From the NCBI RefSeq assembly GCF_013373865.1, contig NC_050476.1:2712501-2776500 (forward strand): a DNA stretch of 64,000 bases. The letters run 5' to 3'. The DNA comes from Monomorium pharaonis. Its lineage: Eukaryota; Arthropoda; Insecta; Hymenoptera; Formicidae. The notes beneath the pieces are model-generated. The model saw only the letters and a program-made list of their open reading frames with translations. It ran no database searches and was not told the DNA's origin. Position 1 is the stretch's first letter, and every line of letters begins with the position of its first letter. Shown here piece after piece: positions 12,750 to 24,772 of the stretch. Both the position numbers and the translations under genes were made by a program.

Positions 12750-14299
12750 TGATTTCGAGAGCACAATCTTCGACATCGTTTTATCTCGAACGACGTAATG
12801 AACACGTGCAATTATGTCGCAGCTGTGCAGAGATGGACTGTAATTTGTTGCGGCCCATCAAATATCAACTGCTCGAAATGTCCGGGAATAAAGCGAATTT
12901 CTGAAATTAATCGGAAATTAATCGCGAGATGGAGTCTAGTCGATTATTAAAGAAAAAAATTAATTTCCGATTATGCGAAATATGTGATAGCTCAAAGGCA
13001 TTCTGCATATTCAGAGATTGACGATAATTCCGCGAATAGATGTGGAGGACAAGAGGACGGAGGAATCTCTTTTACAACGGTTCGTTTGCGATTACGACAG
13101 ATAACATTTTATTGCGGCAATGAGGCGTACAAGCGTAAGACACAGGTATTATCTTCGAGGGAATCACATCGATTTCTTCCCATCGCGGTTGGCATAACGG
13201 ACAGAAAGGAGCCGATGTGTTGTCTTTCGAGTATACGAATCCCCGAGAATGTATGTATACCCGCACGTGTGCGTCTTGCCACCGACTATCTATCATAATT
13301 CTTGACATCCCGAGGTCACTAACACCACGACTAATATCGATACGCCCAGAGATTTTTATTTTATGCCCCGGGCACAAGCGTGGTATTATGCGGATAACAC
13401 CGTTGAGCTGGCATTGATCCCTCGCTGGAATTTCGATATCAAGGATTGACATTTCTCTCAACGGGATCAAATCTTATTAGCATTCCTCTTTTAAATAATC
13501 GCGGTGTTATTTAGCGAAAACAATTTTTTTTTTCGAAGCGTTTCGAACGACAACCCATTGCGACGGTTTCGGTGAAATTTCAGTTAAAAGACTTTAATAG
13601 AAAGAACTTGTTTACGCGGAGATAAAATAATTTTGAGAAATACTTTATATAAAAATAAAATTGCTCTATCCTCAGAGAGGCGCGTAGAATGTATGTTATA
13701 AATATATCGTGATAATGTCATATAATCTTGTCGCTCTTTAAAAAAGAGAAACAAGCTGTCAAATGTCAAGAAACAATATTAACATATCTTTACGTAAACA
13801 TGTACTCTGCGGATCGCGCTGATACCGCGCGGTCCGCCTATGTGTATACCTGTTGCACGTATATTTTCTGAAAAAAAAAAAGGGGGAAGAAGTTAATCCG
13901 TTATTCGCTACAAGCGTCAGGATTTCCAATTGAATAGCCGCGTCTCGGCCGTTCGATCCGCTCCGTTATTAGGATCATCCGTCTTGAATGGCCGGCGATC
14001 GTGTCCGCCGCTCGGACGCTCGTAAACATACGAACAACACGCATACGCGTACGTACACATCGATTCTCTCTTTGTGCGTGTCCCGCGATCGTCAGACGGC
14101 ATGCGTTACGGTGCGTGCGCGACGGGACGACCCCGTCGACATGACTCGCGCGCACGCACGCACGCACGTAGTCGTCATGCACCTACCTCAATACGCGAAC
14201 GGTTGCAGGTAGGTGGAATGCACGAGACGCGAGATAAAGGCGATCCGGTGTAAAAGGAGGAAGAGCCGGGAGGGAGGGAGGGCAACGCGCTTAATATTC

Positions 14300-14540
14300 C
14301 GTAGGAGTGTCGTCCACGCGACCTGAGAACCCACCCCGTGCGCGCTTCCTCGTGTGCATTTCAATAGAGCCGCCTCCGCTCGACCGCACGTCCGACACCG
14401 AACGGCACCAAGTCCACAGTTGTGCGTCGTCGGCGTGTGTCGTGTGCTTTATTGCTCGCGCGTGAAAAGAACGCGATCGATCGTGAAATTTTTCGCCGCG
14501 GTCCAGACGCGAGGGAAAGAGAAGGACGAATAATTTAATA
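14300..14540 (+). promoter_or_regulatory. Promoter / 5' UTR-like segment
   Basis: This is a GC- and CpG-rich stretch without microsatellite character. Near 14417 it contains CCACAGTTGTGCGTCGTCGG, which resembles an insect initiator followed by a typical 5' UTR. It is followed by A-rich and mixed sequence and by stop-rich frames. Just upstream, ACCTACC (14181-14187) and GGTAGGT (14207-14213) form a 7-bp inverted repeat, and the second copy also reads as a CAG|GTAGGT donor. No TATA box or downstream promoter element is clear. The orientation is uncertain. Confidence 0.2.
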
Positions 14541-16609
14541 GACGAGAATGATCTACGAAATTTTTATTCCTCCTCGAGGAGGCACCGTTTGCGGTGTCGA
14601 ACGCGTTTTTTTTTGTTTTTTTTTAATGATCATGTCTCTTGAAATATTATCGCGCGTCGAGAGATTGACGCGGCGATGGAAAATTCCTTCCGCGCGGCAG
14701 AATTCCCGTAGGAATATTAGACCAGCCGGCGCGTCTAATTTGATAAGCATCGAGGCATAATATCGCCTCTGTCCGATCACACGTCCCTGTCGTTTTACCC
14801 GACTGGCGGCCGCACGGTATGCATACTAAGTTTCACGATGAGATTTATGTCTCTAGTCTAGTGATAACTCATATGTGAATCTGACGGTTAATCGATTTCT
14901 CGGAAAATTTTTGAGAGCCGAAGGTAAACCGGTGCTCTACAATGACGCGCACTGGCACTCTACATTTCACGGATTAAAATAACGTACGGGCGATATCAAT
15001 TGCGACACTTCGAGCTACGCAGAGAGAAGTAAAAGGGCAGAGCACTTTGCTGCGCGTGCGATATCTCAGCGCCGAGTGCTCCGCGTAACCTTTTTTAGTC
15101 GCAGCTAAGTAGATGCAGTTGCGTTAGTTAGAAACTATGCAAATACCCGAGAACAATGTTCCTCGATATTTGCATAGGTATGGCATGTTCTTATCTTCCC
15201 ATAAAATGTCTTCTAGCTGCGATATGAGAGGCACGAGAGAAGTCAAAGTAAAGGAGATTGCTGAACAATTTTCATTCGCTGGTTTTATTTTTTTAATTAA
15301 GTAAACGATTAGCCAGGTGTTATCTTCTACCAAAGAAATTTTACGTTATCAAAGGATGCGACAAAATTCCCAATTATAAAATTAGCTTTATCTATGGAGG
15401 ATCAAGCTATTTCTGCATAATTGATTGCATCAACTAATATCTGCTTTAAGAGGATTGGTTAAATTCCGCTATAAATTCCGTTACGCCGGCTCTTCCAGTA
15501 CCGCCGATGATTTTCAAGATGTATTTTTGCGACGAAAAAATAAAGAGGACTCGAGCCGTGCCTGCTCTCAAAAAAACGAGACCCGCGTTTACACGACTAA
15601 GTAATAAACAACAGTCCTTTTATGGAGTCATATATTACCGGGCAAGAGGATAATCTCATGTTCTAGCAGCACTTTCGAACGCTTCACGCTGTCCTTTTGT
15701 CATGTATTGCTCCGTAATCATTATTCCCTCACTCTAGCCAGAGCGAATAATCGGTCATTTCCGGCGGTAGCCGCACAGCGACACCACCCAATGATATGAA
15801 AATAAAAGAGGTAAAGTGTTTCTACGGCGGCTCTTAATGTACGGTTGCGGTTATATGTATGCATGACGCGCATGTCATTTAAGTCTCCAGACTGTTTGGA
15901 CGCGCGCGTTGGGCCTTCGCAACGTCACGTCTCTTTGAAACACTTGCGTCGTTTATATTAGTGCAATAATTCTGGTTGATTACATTTTTTCCATTCACAT
16001 TAAGTACGAGAAATGTGTCGAAAAATTCGAAACGTTTCTCTTTCCAATTCTTTCGCAAGGATTCAATTAGAAGCGCGATCTTATTCTTACGTACGCCTTT
16101 TTTTTCTATTTGACATTCATATCTAACGTGATAATTTTTTAATCGGAATGATAAACGAGATTTACTGATATATTCCTTATGTAAATTAATATTCTCTGGA
16201 TTTATCGTGATTAATTGAAGGAAAAGTAACTTTAATTAACTTAAGGCCGAAGCCAAGTATTATATAAGGCCGTAATCGAGGAAGAGAACGATATTACTTA
16301 ATTCCGGATTGACGAGTTCAGCGTGTCGATGCAACGGCGCGTGGATGCATTGCGAGCAACGGCTGGCAGTAACCTCTAGGATGGGTAATATATTCTTCGA
16401 GGACATTCGACACGCTTGTAAAAATTCGATCGTACCGACCCGCAGCGGATCGGAGGTGACAGAAGCGCGAGAGGAAGGGAGAAACGACACGACGTTTCCT
16501 CGGCTGACTTTGATGGATCGAAAATCCCCCTCGATCCGTCTCTCTCTCTCTCTCTTTTTTTCACCTCGAACCACCGGCTCGGTGTTTGTTTTTTGTTTTT
16601 TTTCCGCAG
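14541..16609. other. Non-coding apart from the octamer hairpin
   Basis: Mixed composition, with the AT-rich part at 15950-16260. No exon is seen before the acceptor at 16609. Confidence 0.55.
15135..15177. promoter_or_regulatory. Hairpin with an octamer motif in each arm
   Basis: CTATGCAAATA (15135-15145) and TATTTGCATAG (15167-15177) are perfect inverted copies. The interior (CCGAGAACA / TGTTCCTCG) continues the pairing with about two irregularities, so arms of about 21 bp meet at a one- or two-base turn. Each outer arm contains ATGCAAAT, the octamer recognised by POU-domain proteins. It is too short for a usual microRNA precursor, so a palindromic binding site or a mobile-element scar is more likely. 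Confidence 0.4.
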
Positions 16610-16709
16610 ATAAAACGCCGCTTTCGACAGGTTATTCTCTCACGGTGGATGACATCGCGCATGCACGCGATACGCTCGGATGCGAAATTGCGGCAAGATC
16701 GAACGGCAG
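16610..16709 (+). CDS. Weak candidate internal exon, unknown product
   Basis: A very U-rich acceptor (TTTTTGTTTTTTTTCCGCAG) ends at 16609 and a GGCAG|GTATGC donor follows 16709, enclosing 100 nt. Two of three frames are open. The more protein-like one reads KTPLSTGYSLTVDDIAHARD and continues TLGCEIAARSNG, with two-base overhangs at both ends. The donor is weaker than consensus at its fourth and sixth intron positions. No family is recognised, and neighbouring exons were not found. It may be a chance pairing of splice-like sites. Confidence 0.17.
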
Positions 16710-16841
16710 GTATGCAGCTGCAGTTGCTTGGCCCGGAATAGGGTGCCCCTTTAACGCCATACGCAGTTAAGATAACTGCGATGATTGAATACCGAACATT
16801 AAAAAGGGTTTAAGTAGCGGCAGTAAAAAATCCTAGTCGTA

Positions 16842-17068
16842 CCACGCGGAAAGAACAATTTTATCGAAGCATCTAAAAATGTTGCCGGATACAGATCTGC
16901 AAATAATTTTGTTAGACCATCGAAACAATTGTGTGTAAGGTAAAGAATAAAAATCACGCTTGAACGTCCTGCATAATTATTTTGTTAATCCAACAAAATT
17001 AGATTTTCAGATCTGTATTCGGTTAAATTTTTAGATCTACTTTAGTAAAATCATTCTTTCCCCCTGCA
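16842..17068. mobile_element. TA-flanked inverted-repeat element (MITE)
   Basis: This is a 227-bp non-coding element bounded by TA at 16840-16841 and 17069-17070. Its ends are imperfect inverted repeats of about 75 bp. The left end carries GGAAAGAACAATTTTA, CATCTAAAAAT and GGATACAGATCTG, and the right end carries their complements in mirrored order. The middle (about 16920-16985) is unpaired. The TA flanks suggest a Tc1/mariner-type transposase acting in trans. No frame inside encodes a transposase. Confidence 0.75.
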
Positions 17069-17285
17069 TAGAAAAGAGTGTAAGCTAATATAATAAAAAA
17101 CATTACCTGCCCTCGAGAGAATAACATTCGTTTGATGTTTCTGTGTCATAAATTGTGACGAAAATATCACGCAAAACGATGAACGAAGAATTTGAATTTT
17201 TATTGTCAGTTTTATCGATATCACGGATAACTCATTAGTAAATAAATAATCTATGTAGATCTTCTTGCTATTTTAATTGAAAAGC

Positions 17286-17297
17286 GGGGGGGGGGGG
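17286..17297 (+). repeat. Run of 12 G
   Basis: An uninterrupted G tract followed by AGG and AAGG. A run of ten G occurs at 29544-29553. Confidence 0.9.
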
Positions 17298-18887
17298 AGG
17301 AAGGAAAGAGGACTCATTCAACGAATTCGAAAAAATGATTTGTCGGCGACACTTACAGCGCGGCTACACTTTGCATAATCGATTAGCCGCTCTGCGCGTC
17401 TTTTTAGGCGGCTCCCGTTACGGGCTTGGGCAATCTTTGCTCGGTCGTTCGCTCGAAGGCTATCGGAGACGGATAATACGCGAAGGTGGGCTGTTATCTG
17501 TCCTTTCGATGTACCCCATATCTCCTGGCTCTGGTTTCAAACCTCCCTCCCTCCCCCCCTCCCGTCGGAAGGGCCGTCTGAATTATCCCAAAGACGGTTA
17601 GGAGAAAAAACGAACGAGAACGTGCCTATCCACCGTGACCGGCGACGATAGGATAAGCGGTGCCCTGGACTTCCTACACCGCTTTAAAATTACCCGCGAC
17701 AGGACGAGAACAATTAGCATTGCCTACATATACGCGTGCGCGCGGAGGGAACGAAGAGATAGCCCGTTATCGCTGCCTACGTCGCGAATCGTCGTGGCTC
17801 GTCGATACGCGCCGCATAATCGGTCTTTGACTCTGAGGGCGAAGCTCAGAAGACAAATTCAAATCGCGTAACAGTGAAAATGTGCATCGTAAAAATTTTA
17901 AAAGCCATGACGTAATTTTTTAAAGACACCTTTCTTGATGAATCCAACTATGCAGGTTACGATAAGAAAGCAAAAAGGATGCTAAATTCGCGAGAACTTG
18001 AGCAACCCTAATCCTTAACAAATTAGTAATCTATGCGCGACATTATACGAGTAAATGAGTAAATTATACATGACCTGTTATTAAAATCAACACTTTTGCA
18101 ATATTTTTGCGGTTCAGTTATGCTTCCAATTCGCGCGAATGCAATGACTGGCGTTTCATTTATTGGCGCTATCGCCATTGAGAGGTGCCTCTGACCTTTC
18201 GCCGGCGTGGTAGCGTGACGAAAAAAAATCCAAAGGTCGCAAGACAGATTCGCCTTCGATCGGATGAATGACGACTGCCTTGTCTCAAAGTTAATTTAAA
18301 TATCTATTTATATACGTGAAGCTATGGGGCAAAATAAGCGAAAGAGACAGCATCGTCAGCAGAAGAGAGAACCGCGTTAATCCCTCGGCTTTTAATTTCT
18401 CCGCCACGAGTTATTCGCGATTATAAAGCATATCCGGGTACGATAAAGCGCGTGAAAGAGAGACGCGTCGTTGAAAACAGATGGGGGAGATGCGAACGTC
18501 GTGGGCGGGTATTAATTAATTGCAGCTTTAATTGAAACGTATATGTGTGCAAGAGGAAATCTGTGAAATGGCTACTTCGCAATTGCCTCGCAATTGACCA
18601 GAAACATTTAAATCGAGTTTTTCGCGTAGTGTACAGCTGGAGCCCAATTAATCCAGTTAAAGATTGTTCGTAGCGGACTTAATAAAGTGTACGCGATCGC
18701 CGTGACATTAGCGTTTCAATCTGTATTCTTCCTCGGGAAATAATGAAACTGTCGTGCAACAAAATAAGCTATTGTCCACGAGCAATTCCGACATCTTGTC
18801 GCAACCGACTCTCGTCACGCGTCTCCCGTCCTTGCGTGCAAAGCGAGCGAGTCTCCTTCTCGTATTTCCCTCTGTCGAGGGAGCGAG

Positions 18888-18890
<3 letters not shown>

Positions 18891-18986
<96 letters not shown>

Positions 18987-19003
18987 GGAGAGAGAGAGAG
19001 AGG
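18891..19003. repeat. Long (GA)n array
   Basis: About 113 bp, with interruptions only near the right end (GGAGAG, GGGAGAG). It is a homopurine mirror repeat able in principle to form triplex DNA, and it contains many GAGAG sites. The long overlapping frames on both strands here are translations of the array. Confidence 0.95.
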
Positions 19004-20757
19004 GATAGAGCGACGAAGAAGACACAAAGCGCGATGCGACGACGCGTGACCCTTGCGAGGGCTCCCGCGGAGATGACTTTTCGCGCGTGCAAAAGTGTGC
19101 CCGCCACTTGGGAATAATGCCGGCGAGTCTCTCTTTCTCTCTTTCCCGCTGGATGGGACGCCCCGTCGCGCGGAACCGAAAACAGCGAGGCGCTGGACCG
19201 AGAAGGAGGCGGGGAAAGGAAAAGAGTCTCTCGCAGAGAGATCGCCTGGAGAAAGAAGGACGGAAGAGAGCGGAAAGGGGGTAAAGAGGAGTGAGACGCC
19301 AAAGAGAGAGAGAGAAAGAGAGAGAAAGGAAGGACGAAGGTCGATGAGAAGAGAGCGCATGAAATATTCCCCGACGCGGGGTAAAGCGTGCGCGCACGCT
19401 AAAGTAACTCTATATTATTATCCTCTTTCACACCTCCCTGCACTTCTATGCATCGCGAAAACCCGTGGTACAATCAACGAGAGGTGGCCCCATTGTCTCT
19501 CATTGTCGTGCCTCGTGCAGATACGTCGCGACGCTGCCGAGAGTCCACGTGCGGTTCCAGAAGAGCCTCTCCTGTTGCAGCGTTGTAAAAAGTTCTTATT
19601 CTCCCGTGACCGAGAGAGCGGGCATTAATTGGGCGCGACGTAGACTCCTAATTAGCACATCGAACCTCCCGCGAACCCGGACGAGAAAGATCGGAGTCTT
19701 CGTCGACCCGCCGTGACAGCCGAGAGAAACTCTCTACAGCCGTAATATTATTTTTATCGGTTATGTTATAGCTTATAAATAGCACGTGTGATTTACCGAT
19801 ATTGACAAATTATGCTAAGCTGCAGTAATATTTGTCGGTACATGGCGTTGAGTCCCGCGTTTATAATTAACGGCATGTATAATTATTCGTCTCCACCTGT
19901 ACAAAACGGTGACGCTGATAACGCGTCGAAATAAACAAATAATAATAAATAAATTGCTACACGCACTTAAACGATCATTATAATGTAGAGCAGACGTTCT
20001 AATAGTACCTGTATGTAAATGAAATTCATCAATGGCAGTAAGAAGGATTTTTTCCACTCACAAATAAAGCAATGATAAAGCAATTATTTCGAATTGGAAA
20101 AGTCGCTGGCGCGATAAGTCTGAACATATAGCGTTAAATTGAAAGCTAATTCTAAAGCGTGGATAAACGGGCGCTTCCGATCTCACAGTTGTAATACGAT
20201 TAGCGCAAAAATAGCGAGAAAATAGCAAGATTGTCTGTCTGTCTGTCGTAAGTGCGGTCGTTGAATCACGATTCGTTCGGCCATTGTGCTATACCTTTAC
20301 AGATCTTGTGCTCTCGTCTCTGTATTAAATAATTCAATGAACTGACTCTCGCGCGTATCCCGCAGGTAGAAAAGAAACGCTACCCAGTGGTAGCGATCGA
20401 CGGAGAGACGGACGAGGGGGAAAAGAAGGAGAAAAAAAAACCCTTAGAGAGATAGGTACCGAGGAACACTGGCCGGGAGGTGATTTGATACGTGAGACCG
20501 CGTATTCGTTTGAGATCGCTCGAAGTGCAACGCGTCGTCTGTTTTGTCTCCTTGGTTTTTTTTCGTCTTTCCGCGCGCGTATTGTCGGCGCAATGCCGAT
20601 ACCGATGCAAGAAGCGCGCATCTCCTGTTTCAGGAAGTCCGCCACGCAAAGGAAGAAAAAAGAAAGAATCGCCCCTCGTGATAATGCGGCCCGATATGGT
20701 TCTGCCGGTCGGAATTGCATTAAGATAAACGCGAGCGAAGTTCATGGTATTCTCGAC

Positions 20758-20759
<2 letters not shown>

Positions 20760-20797
<38 letters not shown>

Positions 20798-20821
20798 GAG
20801 AGAGGAGAAGAGAGGAGAGAC

Positions 20822-20857
<36 letters not shown>

Positions 20858-20882
20858 AGAGGAGAAGAGAGAGAAAGAGAGA

Positions 20883-20913
<31 letters not shown>
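20760..20913. repeat. Long interrupted (GA)n array
   Basis: About 154 bp of GA units with GAC, GGAGAAGA and GAAA interruptions, which suggest an older array than the one at 18891. It is followed at about 21017-21050 by short (CT)n runs. Confidence 0.95.
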
Positions 20914-22620
20914 GATTGGAAATCCAAAGAAACGTTTAATTTCCGTATCGAGAGCTATTAGGCTTGAGATTCTCTGATCTTGATTGATCAATTTTTAACT
21001 TTAATTCCACACACCTCTCCTTCTCTCTCTCTCTCCTCTCTCTCTCCTTCTCGTTTTTGCAGAGTTGTATTATGAGAAAAGAATTTCAAAATGGTCGAAA
21101 AATGCGCAAATAAAAGGAGGCGCGGGGAACCCGAGGTATTCTGCATATGTATATATGTACGTCGCCAGGTGGTTTTAAAGATCCGACGACTCAATTTGAA
21201 TGCAATTTGGAGCGCATTTGCATACGTCAGGATGAAAGCTGAAGTTACTTAACAGACGTCTCGGCCATTAAAACGCGTTCCTACCCGAGACAGGATGTTG
21301 TTGAAGATATAAATTTCTTTTAATTGTGTTTATGTACATACGAATCTATGATGCGTATGGTAATTTTCGCTGGCGTACGTGCATTCATCAAAGAGAATCG
21401 CGCATATGCGGGCTTTTCTTAATATGTTTTTCTTCGTGGAATTACGCGTAGCATCGCAGATTGTCGCAGCAGGCAATCAATCGCGTTCCGCAGTTTTTCC
21501 TTTTTTTTTCCTATTTTTCCTTTTTTCAAGCGCGCGCTTACGCAATTCAGACCGTGTTTCAATTTCCAAGTCTAACAGCCTCCGTCGCTACCGTGCACCG
21601 GTAGGGGAGAGGGGGGGTTATCTTTACATCATTCTCGGAGAGTCGAGATGACAAATGCCTAGAGACCCGCGAGCGGTATATCGAAATTAGAGATCTCACG
21701 TGCGCGTCCGGCTATTGACGAAGGTCTTTAATCCTGCCTCAGATGGACCCTAACGATCACACGAATCGTCTTATCATGTGCTCGTCTTTCCATCGGGGAA
21801 AAACCTTGTCTTTCGTATTGTCACGCGTACAACGACATGCGTAACGCCAACCGTGTCGGGCATCACAAATTTCGGTTTAATCGAGGATTATATTTTGCGC
21901 TGGAAATTTTTATCGACAAGTACACACGCGTTTTGTCCTCTCGCAAATTCGGGAAAATCATGCCTTTCCATCGCGTTGCGAATACAAACGGACGACCGGC
22001 GGTAATATTTTAGGACACGTATACGCGGAATACATTACGGCTTATCTATCGCTTTTAGGCTTGAATTTTTAACGATGACGACAGACGCCAAACATAAAAC
22101 TCTCTTTCATAATGTTCTTTGGAATCTGATTATGCTCGGCGAGAAGAAGTGGAAGAGCTACGGCGACAGAACTGCGGTTGTTTTAAAATTCCACAATTCG
22201 CTGACGCACAATCCCAAAAAATTCATTTTCTAGTCTTTTTTAATATTCAGACGCGCGTTATATTTTAGACGACGTATAAATCTGTCCTGTTTTTTTTTTG
22301 TCAAAATGCATCGCTAATTTTTACTGTTAAATAATTCAATTCGGACACCGTAATAATAATCTACAACACTTAAAAACCACACGGGGGGAAATAAATTAAT
22401 TGAACAGAATAAATTAAAAATAATAAAATGTTACCTAAAGCTCGAGAAATTAATTCTTTCATAATTAACGGTGTATAAATAAAACACAATGTTTTATTAA
22501 AACAAAAGTATGTCAAGAGTATCGTTTCATTAATATTATTATTAAATTAACAAAATTATTGATTAGACTAAATCTCATCAGTTAATTCAACTCTCTAAGC
22601 TACAATTAGCGAAAAATCAT

Positions 22621-22809
22621 TGAAATCAGTAAAAATACACTGATTTCAGTGGTACACCTATAACTTGTCAATTAGTGAAATAAATATACCGATCTTTCAG
22701 TGATTATACATTAATTCTGAAGTAAAAATCACTAAAAGTCAGTGGATATTCACAAATTATCATAGTTATAAGTATACTACTGCAAATTAGTGAAAATACA
22801 CTAATTGCA
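22621..22809. repeat. Cluster of related hairpins in AT-rich DNA
   Basis: Three inverted repeats share one pattern. TGAAATCAGT / ACTGATTTCA lies at 22621-22648 with an 8-nt loop. AGTGATT / AATCACT lies at 22699-22733. TGCAAATTAGTG / CACTAATTGCA lies at 22781-22809 with a 6-nt loop. Two of the loops sit in the shared word AGTRAAAATACACT. A CCGAGAGAAT word just after (about 22814) resembles the terminus of the 25407 element. This is probably a decayed mobile element. Confidence 0.5.
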
Positions 22810-23199
22810 ACTCCGAGAGAATATGATCTTTTTCGTGCACAATATACGTTTCAGTTGCGATTCATCTCTCCCTCGCTCTCATCGAGAGGTGTCACGTGAG
22901 CGTTTCTGTACTATCGATAACTAATCGATTCTACGACGACGGCGGGGAATTCGAAACGGCGGCCACGTGTACGGCCGCCCGTCGGAGAGGAGGATGGTAA
23001 ATGGGAAATTGTAAGGCAGGGTAGGCCACACCAGTGCGTTCCGAACATGAATGAATGAAACCTGCTTCGCCGCTTACATGTCCATTATAGGCACCGCGCA
23101 TGTTGCCGCTCCGTCCGCGATCGGTCGCCATCTCGCGCTGTACACACGCACACATACGCAGACTGCACGCGCACATACACGCATGCGCCGCGGCCGCGC

Positions 23200-23656
23200 A
23201 CAATGGCGCACGATCTGTTTTCCCGCGTTCGTGTGTTTACGCGCTCCGAGGAATCGACGAGGTGCATCTCGCCGCATCGTCGTCGCGCGATCTGTTCATC
23301 TCCCGTGCCTCTCCGCGTACGTGCGTACGCGCGTGTGCGTGTGTTTACGCGAGGGGCAATTCGGGAAGCTGCTCCTGCCCGTCGTCGGCGCGGTTAGTGG
23401 CATCCTCGCGGCACGGCGTCGCTCGGGATTGAACCGCGCCAAGGCCGCGCGATCGCGAGCCGCGATTCCACGGCGAACGGCCGTGGCCCCCGTGGATGAG
23501 CCACGAAACCCGATTCCTCGCATCTCGAGACCCGTCGTCTCTCTCTCGACGAGGAGGACCGAGAGGCCTGCGCTGCCGACCGACATAACCTAGCGATCGA
23601 TCCCGTCCGAGTCCGTCGTCGCTCGATCGAGATTCCACTCCTGGCGTGTACACGCA
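23200..23656 (+). promoter_or_regulatory. CpG-rich 5' exon-like segment ending at a donor
   Basis: The segment is strongly CpG-rich and ends in CACGCAC|GTAAGTAG, a consensus 5' splice site at 23656/23657. No credible coding frame ends at the donor. The long overlapping frames on both strands come from CpG-rich sequence that lacks stop codons. This is what an untranslated first exon looks like, but the transcription start is not visible. Confidence 0.22.
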
Positions 23657-24362
23657 CGTAAGTAGATGAATATAATTACGCAAATCATACAGAAGCAGAC
23701 GGCTACTCCGGGTACTCGAGTCAATTCCTGCAACGAGTGCTCGATTGCGAATCCGTAGGTAAATGTACTTGAATGCGAATCGAGTGGCCGCGACGATCGT
23801 CGCTGGACATCCTTTCGCGAGCGAAACGCGGCAACCGAAATACGCCTTCGTGTTGACAATAAACCGACGACGATTCCCGCGAAATGCAATTAACGCCCGC
23901 GTCGCGAATTCGCGCCGCGATGAACGTTATTTCCCGGCATTTGCGCTAAAATCCATCTAGCCGATTAATAGCAGCGAAACGGGGGGGAGGGGTGGAGGGG
24001 AGGTCGAAAACATGCGTCGAGCGGTTTTTTACGATTGCCCGGTTTTTTTCCCCCTTTACCGCCCGGTTTTATATATCTCCGCGTTGCGGAAATTTAACGA
24101 TCGTCTCGCGACGTTTATATATCACCGAGTCGAATTTCCGAGGCCACGGAGGAGACGGAATTTGCATATTAAGATGTTTCCAGAATGAGACGGCTTCGCG
24201 CCGCCCTTCGATCGATCGATCGGCTGTAGCTCATAAACAAATTTATCTGCCCCGGGCCTGTTTACTCACCGCGAGACGCTCTTAAAATGCGAGAATTAAA
24301 AATGCGAAAGAGAGTTCATTTAGACATATTTAGATGCCCAGCTAATTGAAATACATTAGCCT

Positions 24363-24378
24363 ACATGTACGTACATGT
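24363..24378. repeat. Perfect 16-bp palindrome ACATGTACGTACATGT
   Basis: The sequence is fully self-complementary. A similar alternating purine/pyrimidine run of repeated GTACATAT lies at 150-170. No function is assigned. Confidence 0.5.
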
Positions 24379-24772
24379 TAAAAACGACATTGATGAAGAA
24401 ATAAAGGGGGGAAAAAAAAGAAACGTTCTTTTTATTATGTAAGCATTACCGACTTGCGCCGTGTGCCGCTCGTTGTATAATCAAATTATCATACTTTAAT
24501 ATCATATCATATCTGTGACTAACATCTTCATCTTATTTTTTTTATCTATTAATTGAGACTTTGACGTAATCTAATGACCGCAAATTATTCTATGAAATAC
24601 ATAAATGTGTAAAAATTTCTTACAGATAAGATTAGTATAATACTTTCCTAGGTAAAGTTTCGCGTCGTCCGTTTAATGTTTCATAAATTTTGAATCTCGT
24701 CACGGATTCTATGCAGTATTTTATAGCAGTTGCTTTGAGAGTCCCGCCTGTGACTTTCGCATTTCTACTTAC

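Larger units (their letters stand above)
9207..14299. other. Non-coding, probably partly intron upstream of the 8778-9206 exon
   Basis: Contains the AATA, GA and CGA microsatellites listed separately. The long frames at 11009-11596 (+) and 11867-12532 (-) run into arrays and show no domain. Confidence 0.5.
17069..22620. other. Non-coding, dominated by GA arrays
   Basis: Holds the G-run, two long (GA)n arrays and AT-rich DNA at 17880-18120 and 22250-22620. A 60-codon minus frame ending at a GTAAGT (17354) lacks a plausible acceptor. Confidence 0.55.

Noticed and set aside
15124..15333. 69-codon minus-strand frame
   Set aside because: It starts at TTG, not ATG, and its end is the octamer hairpin. 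There is no splice support.
17355..17536. 60-codon minus-strand open stretch ending at GTAAGT
   Set aside because: The sequence before it is purine-rich on the minus strand and offers no pyrimidine tract or acceptor, so the donor is probably fortuitous.
18708..19397. Overlapping frames of 124-229 codons on both strands
   Set aside because: They are translations of the (GA)n array as Arg-Glu or Ser-Leu repeats.
20334..20991. Frames of 128-203 codons around the second GA array
   Set aside because: They are low-complexity translations of the array with featureless flanks.
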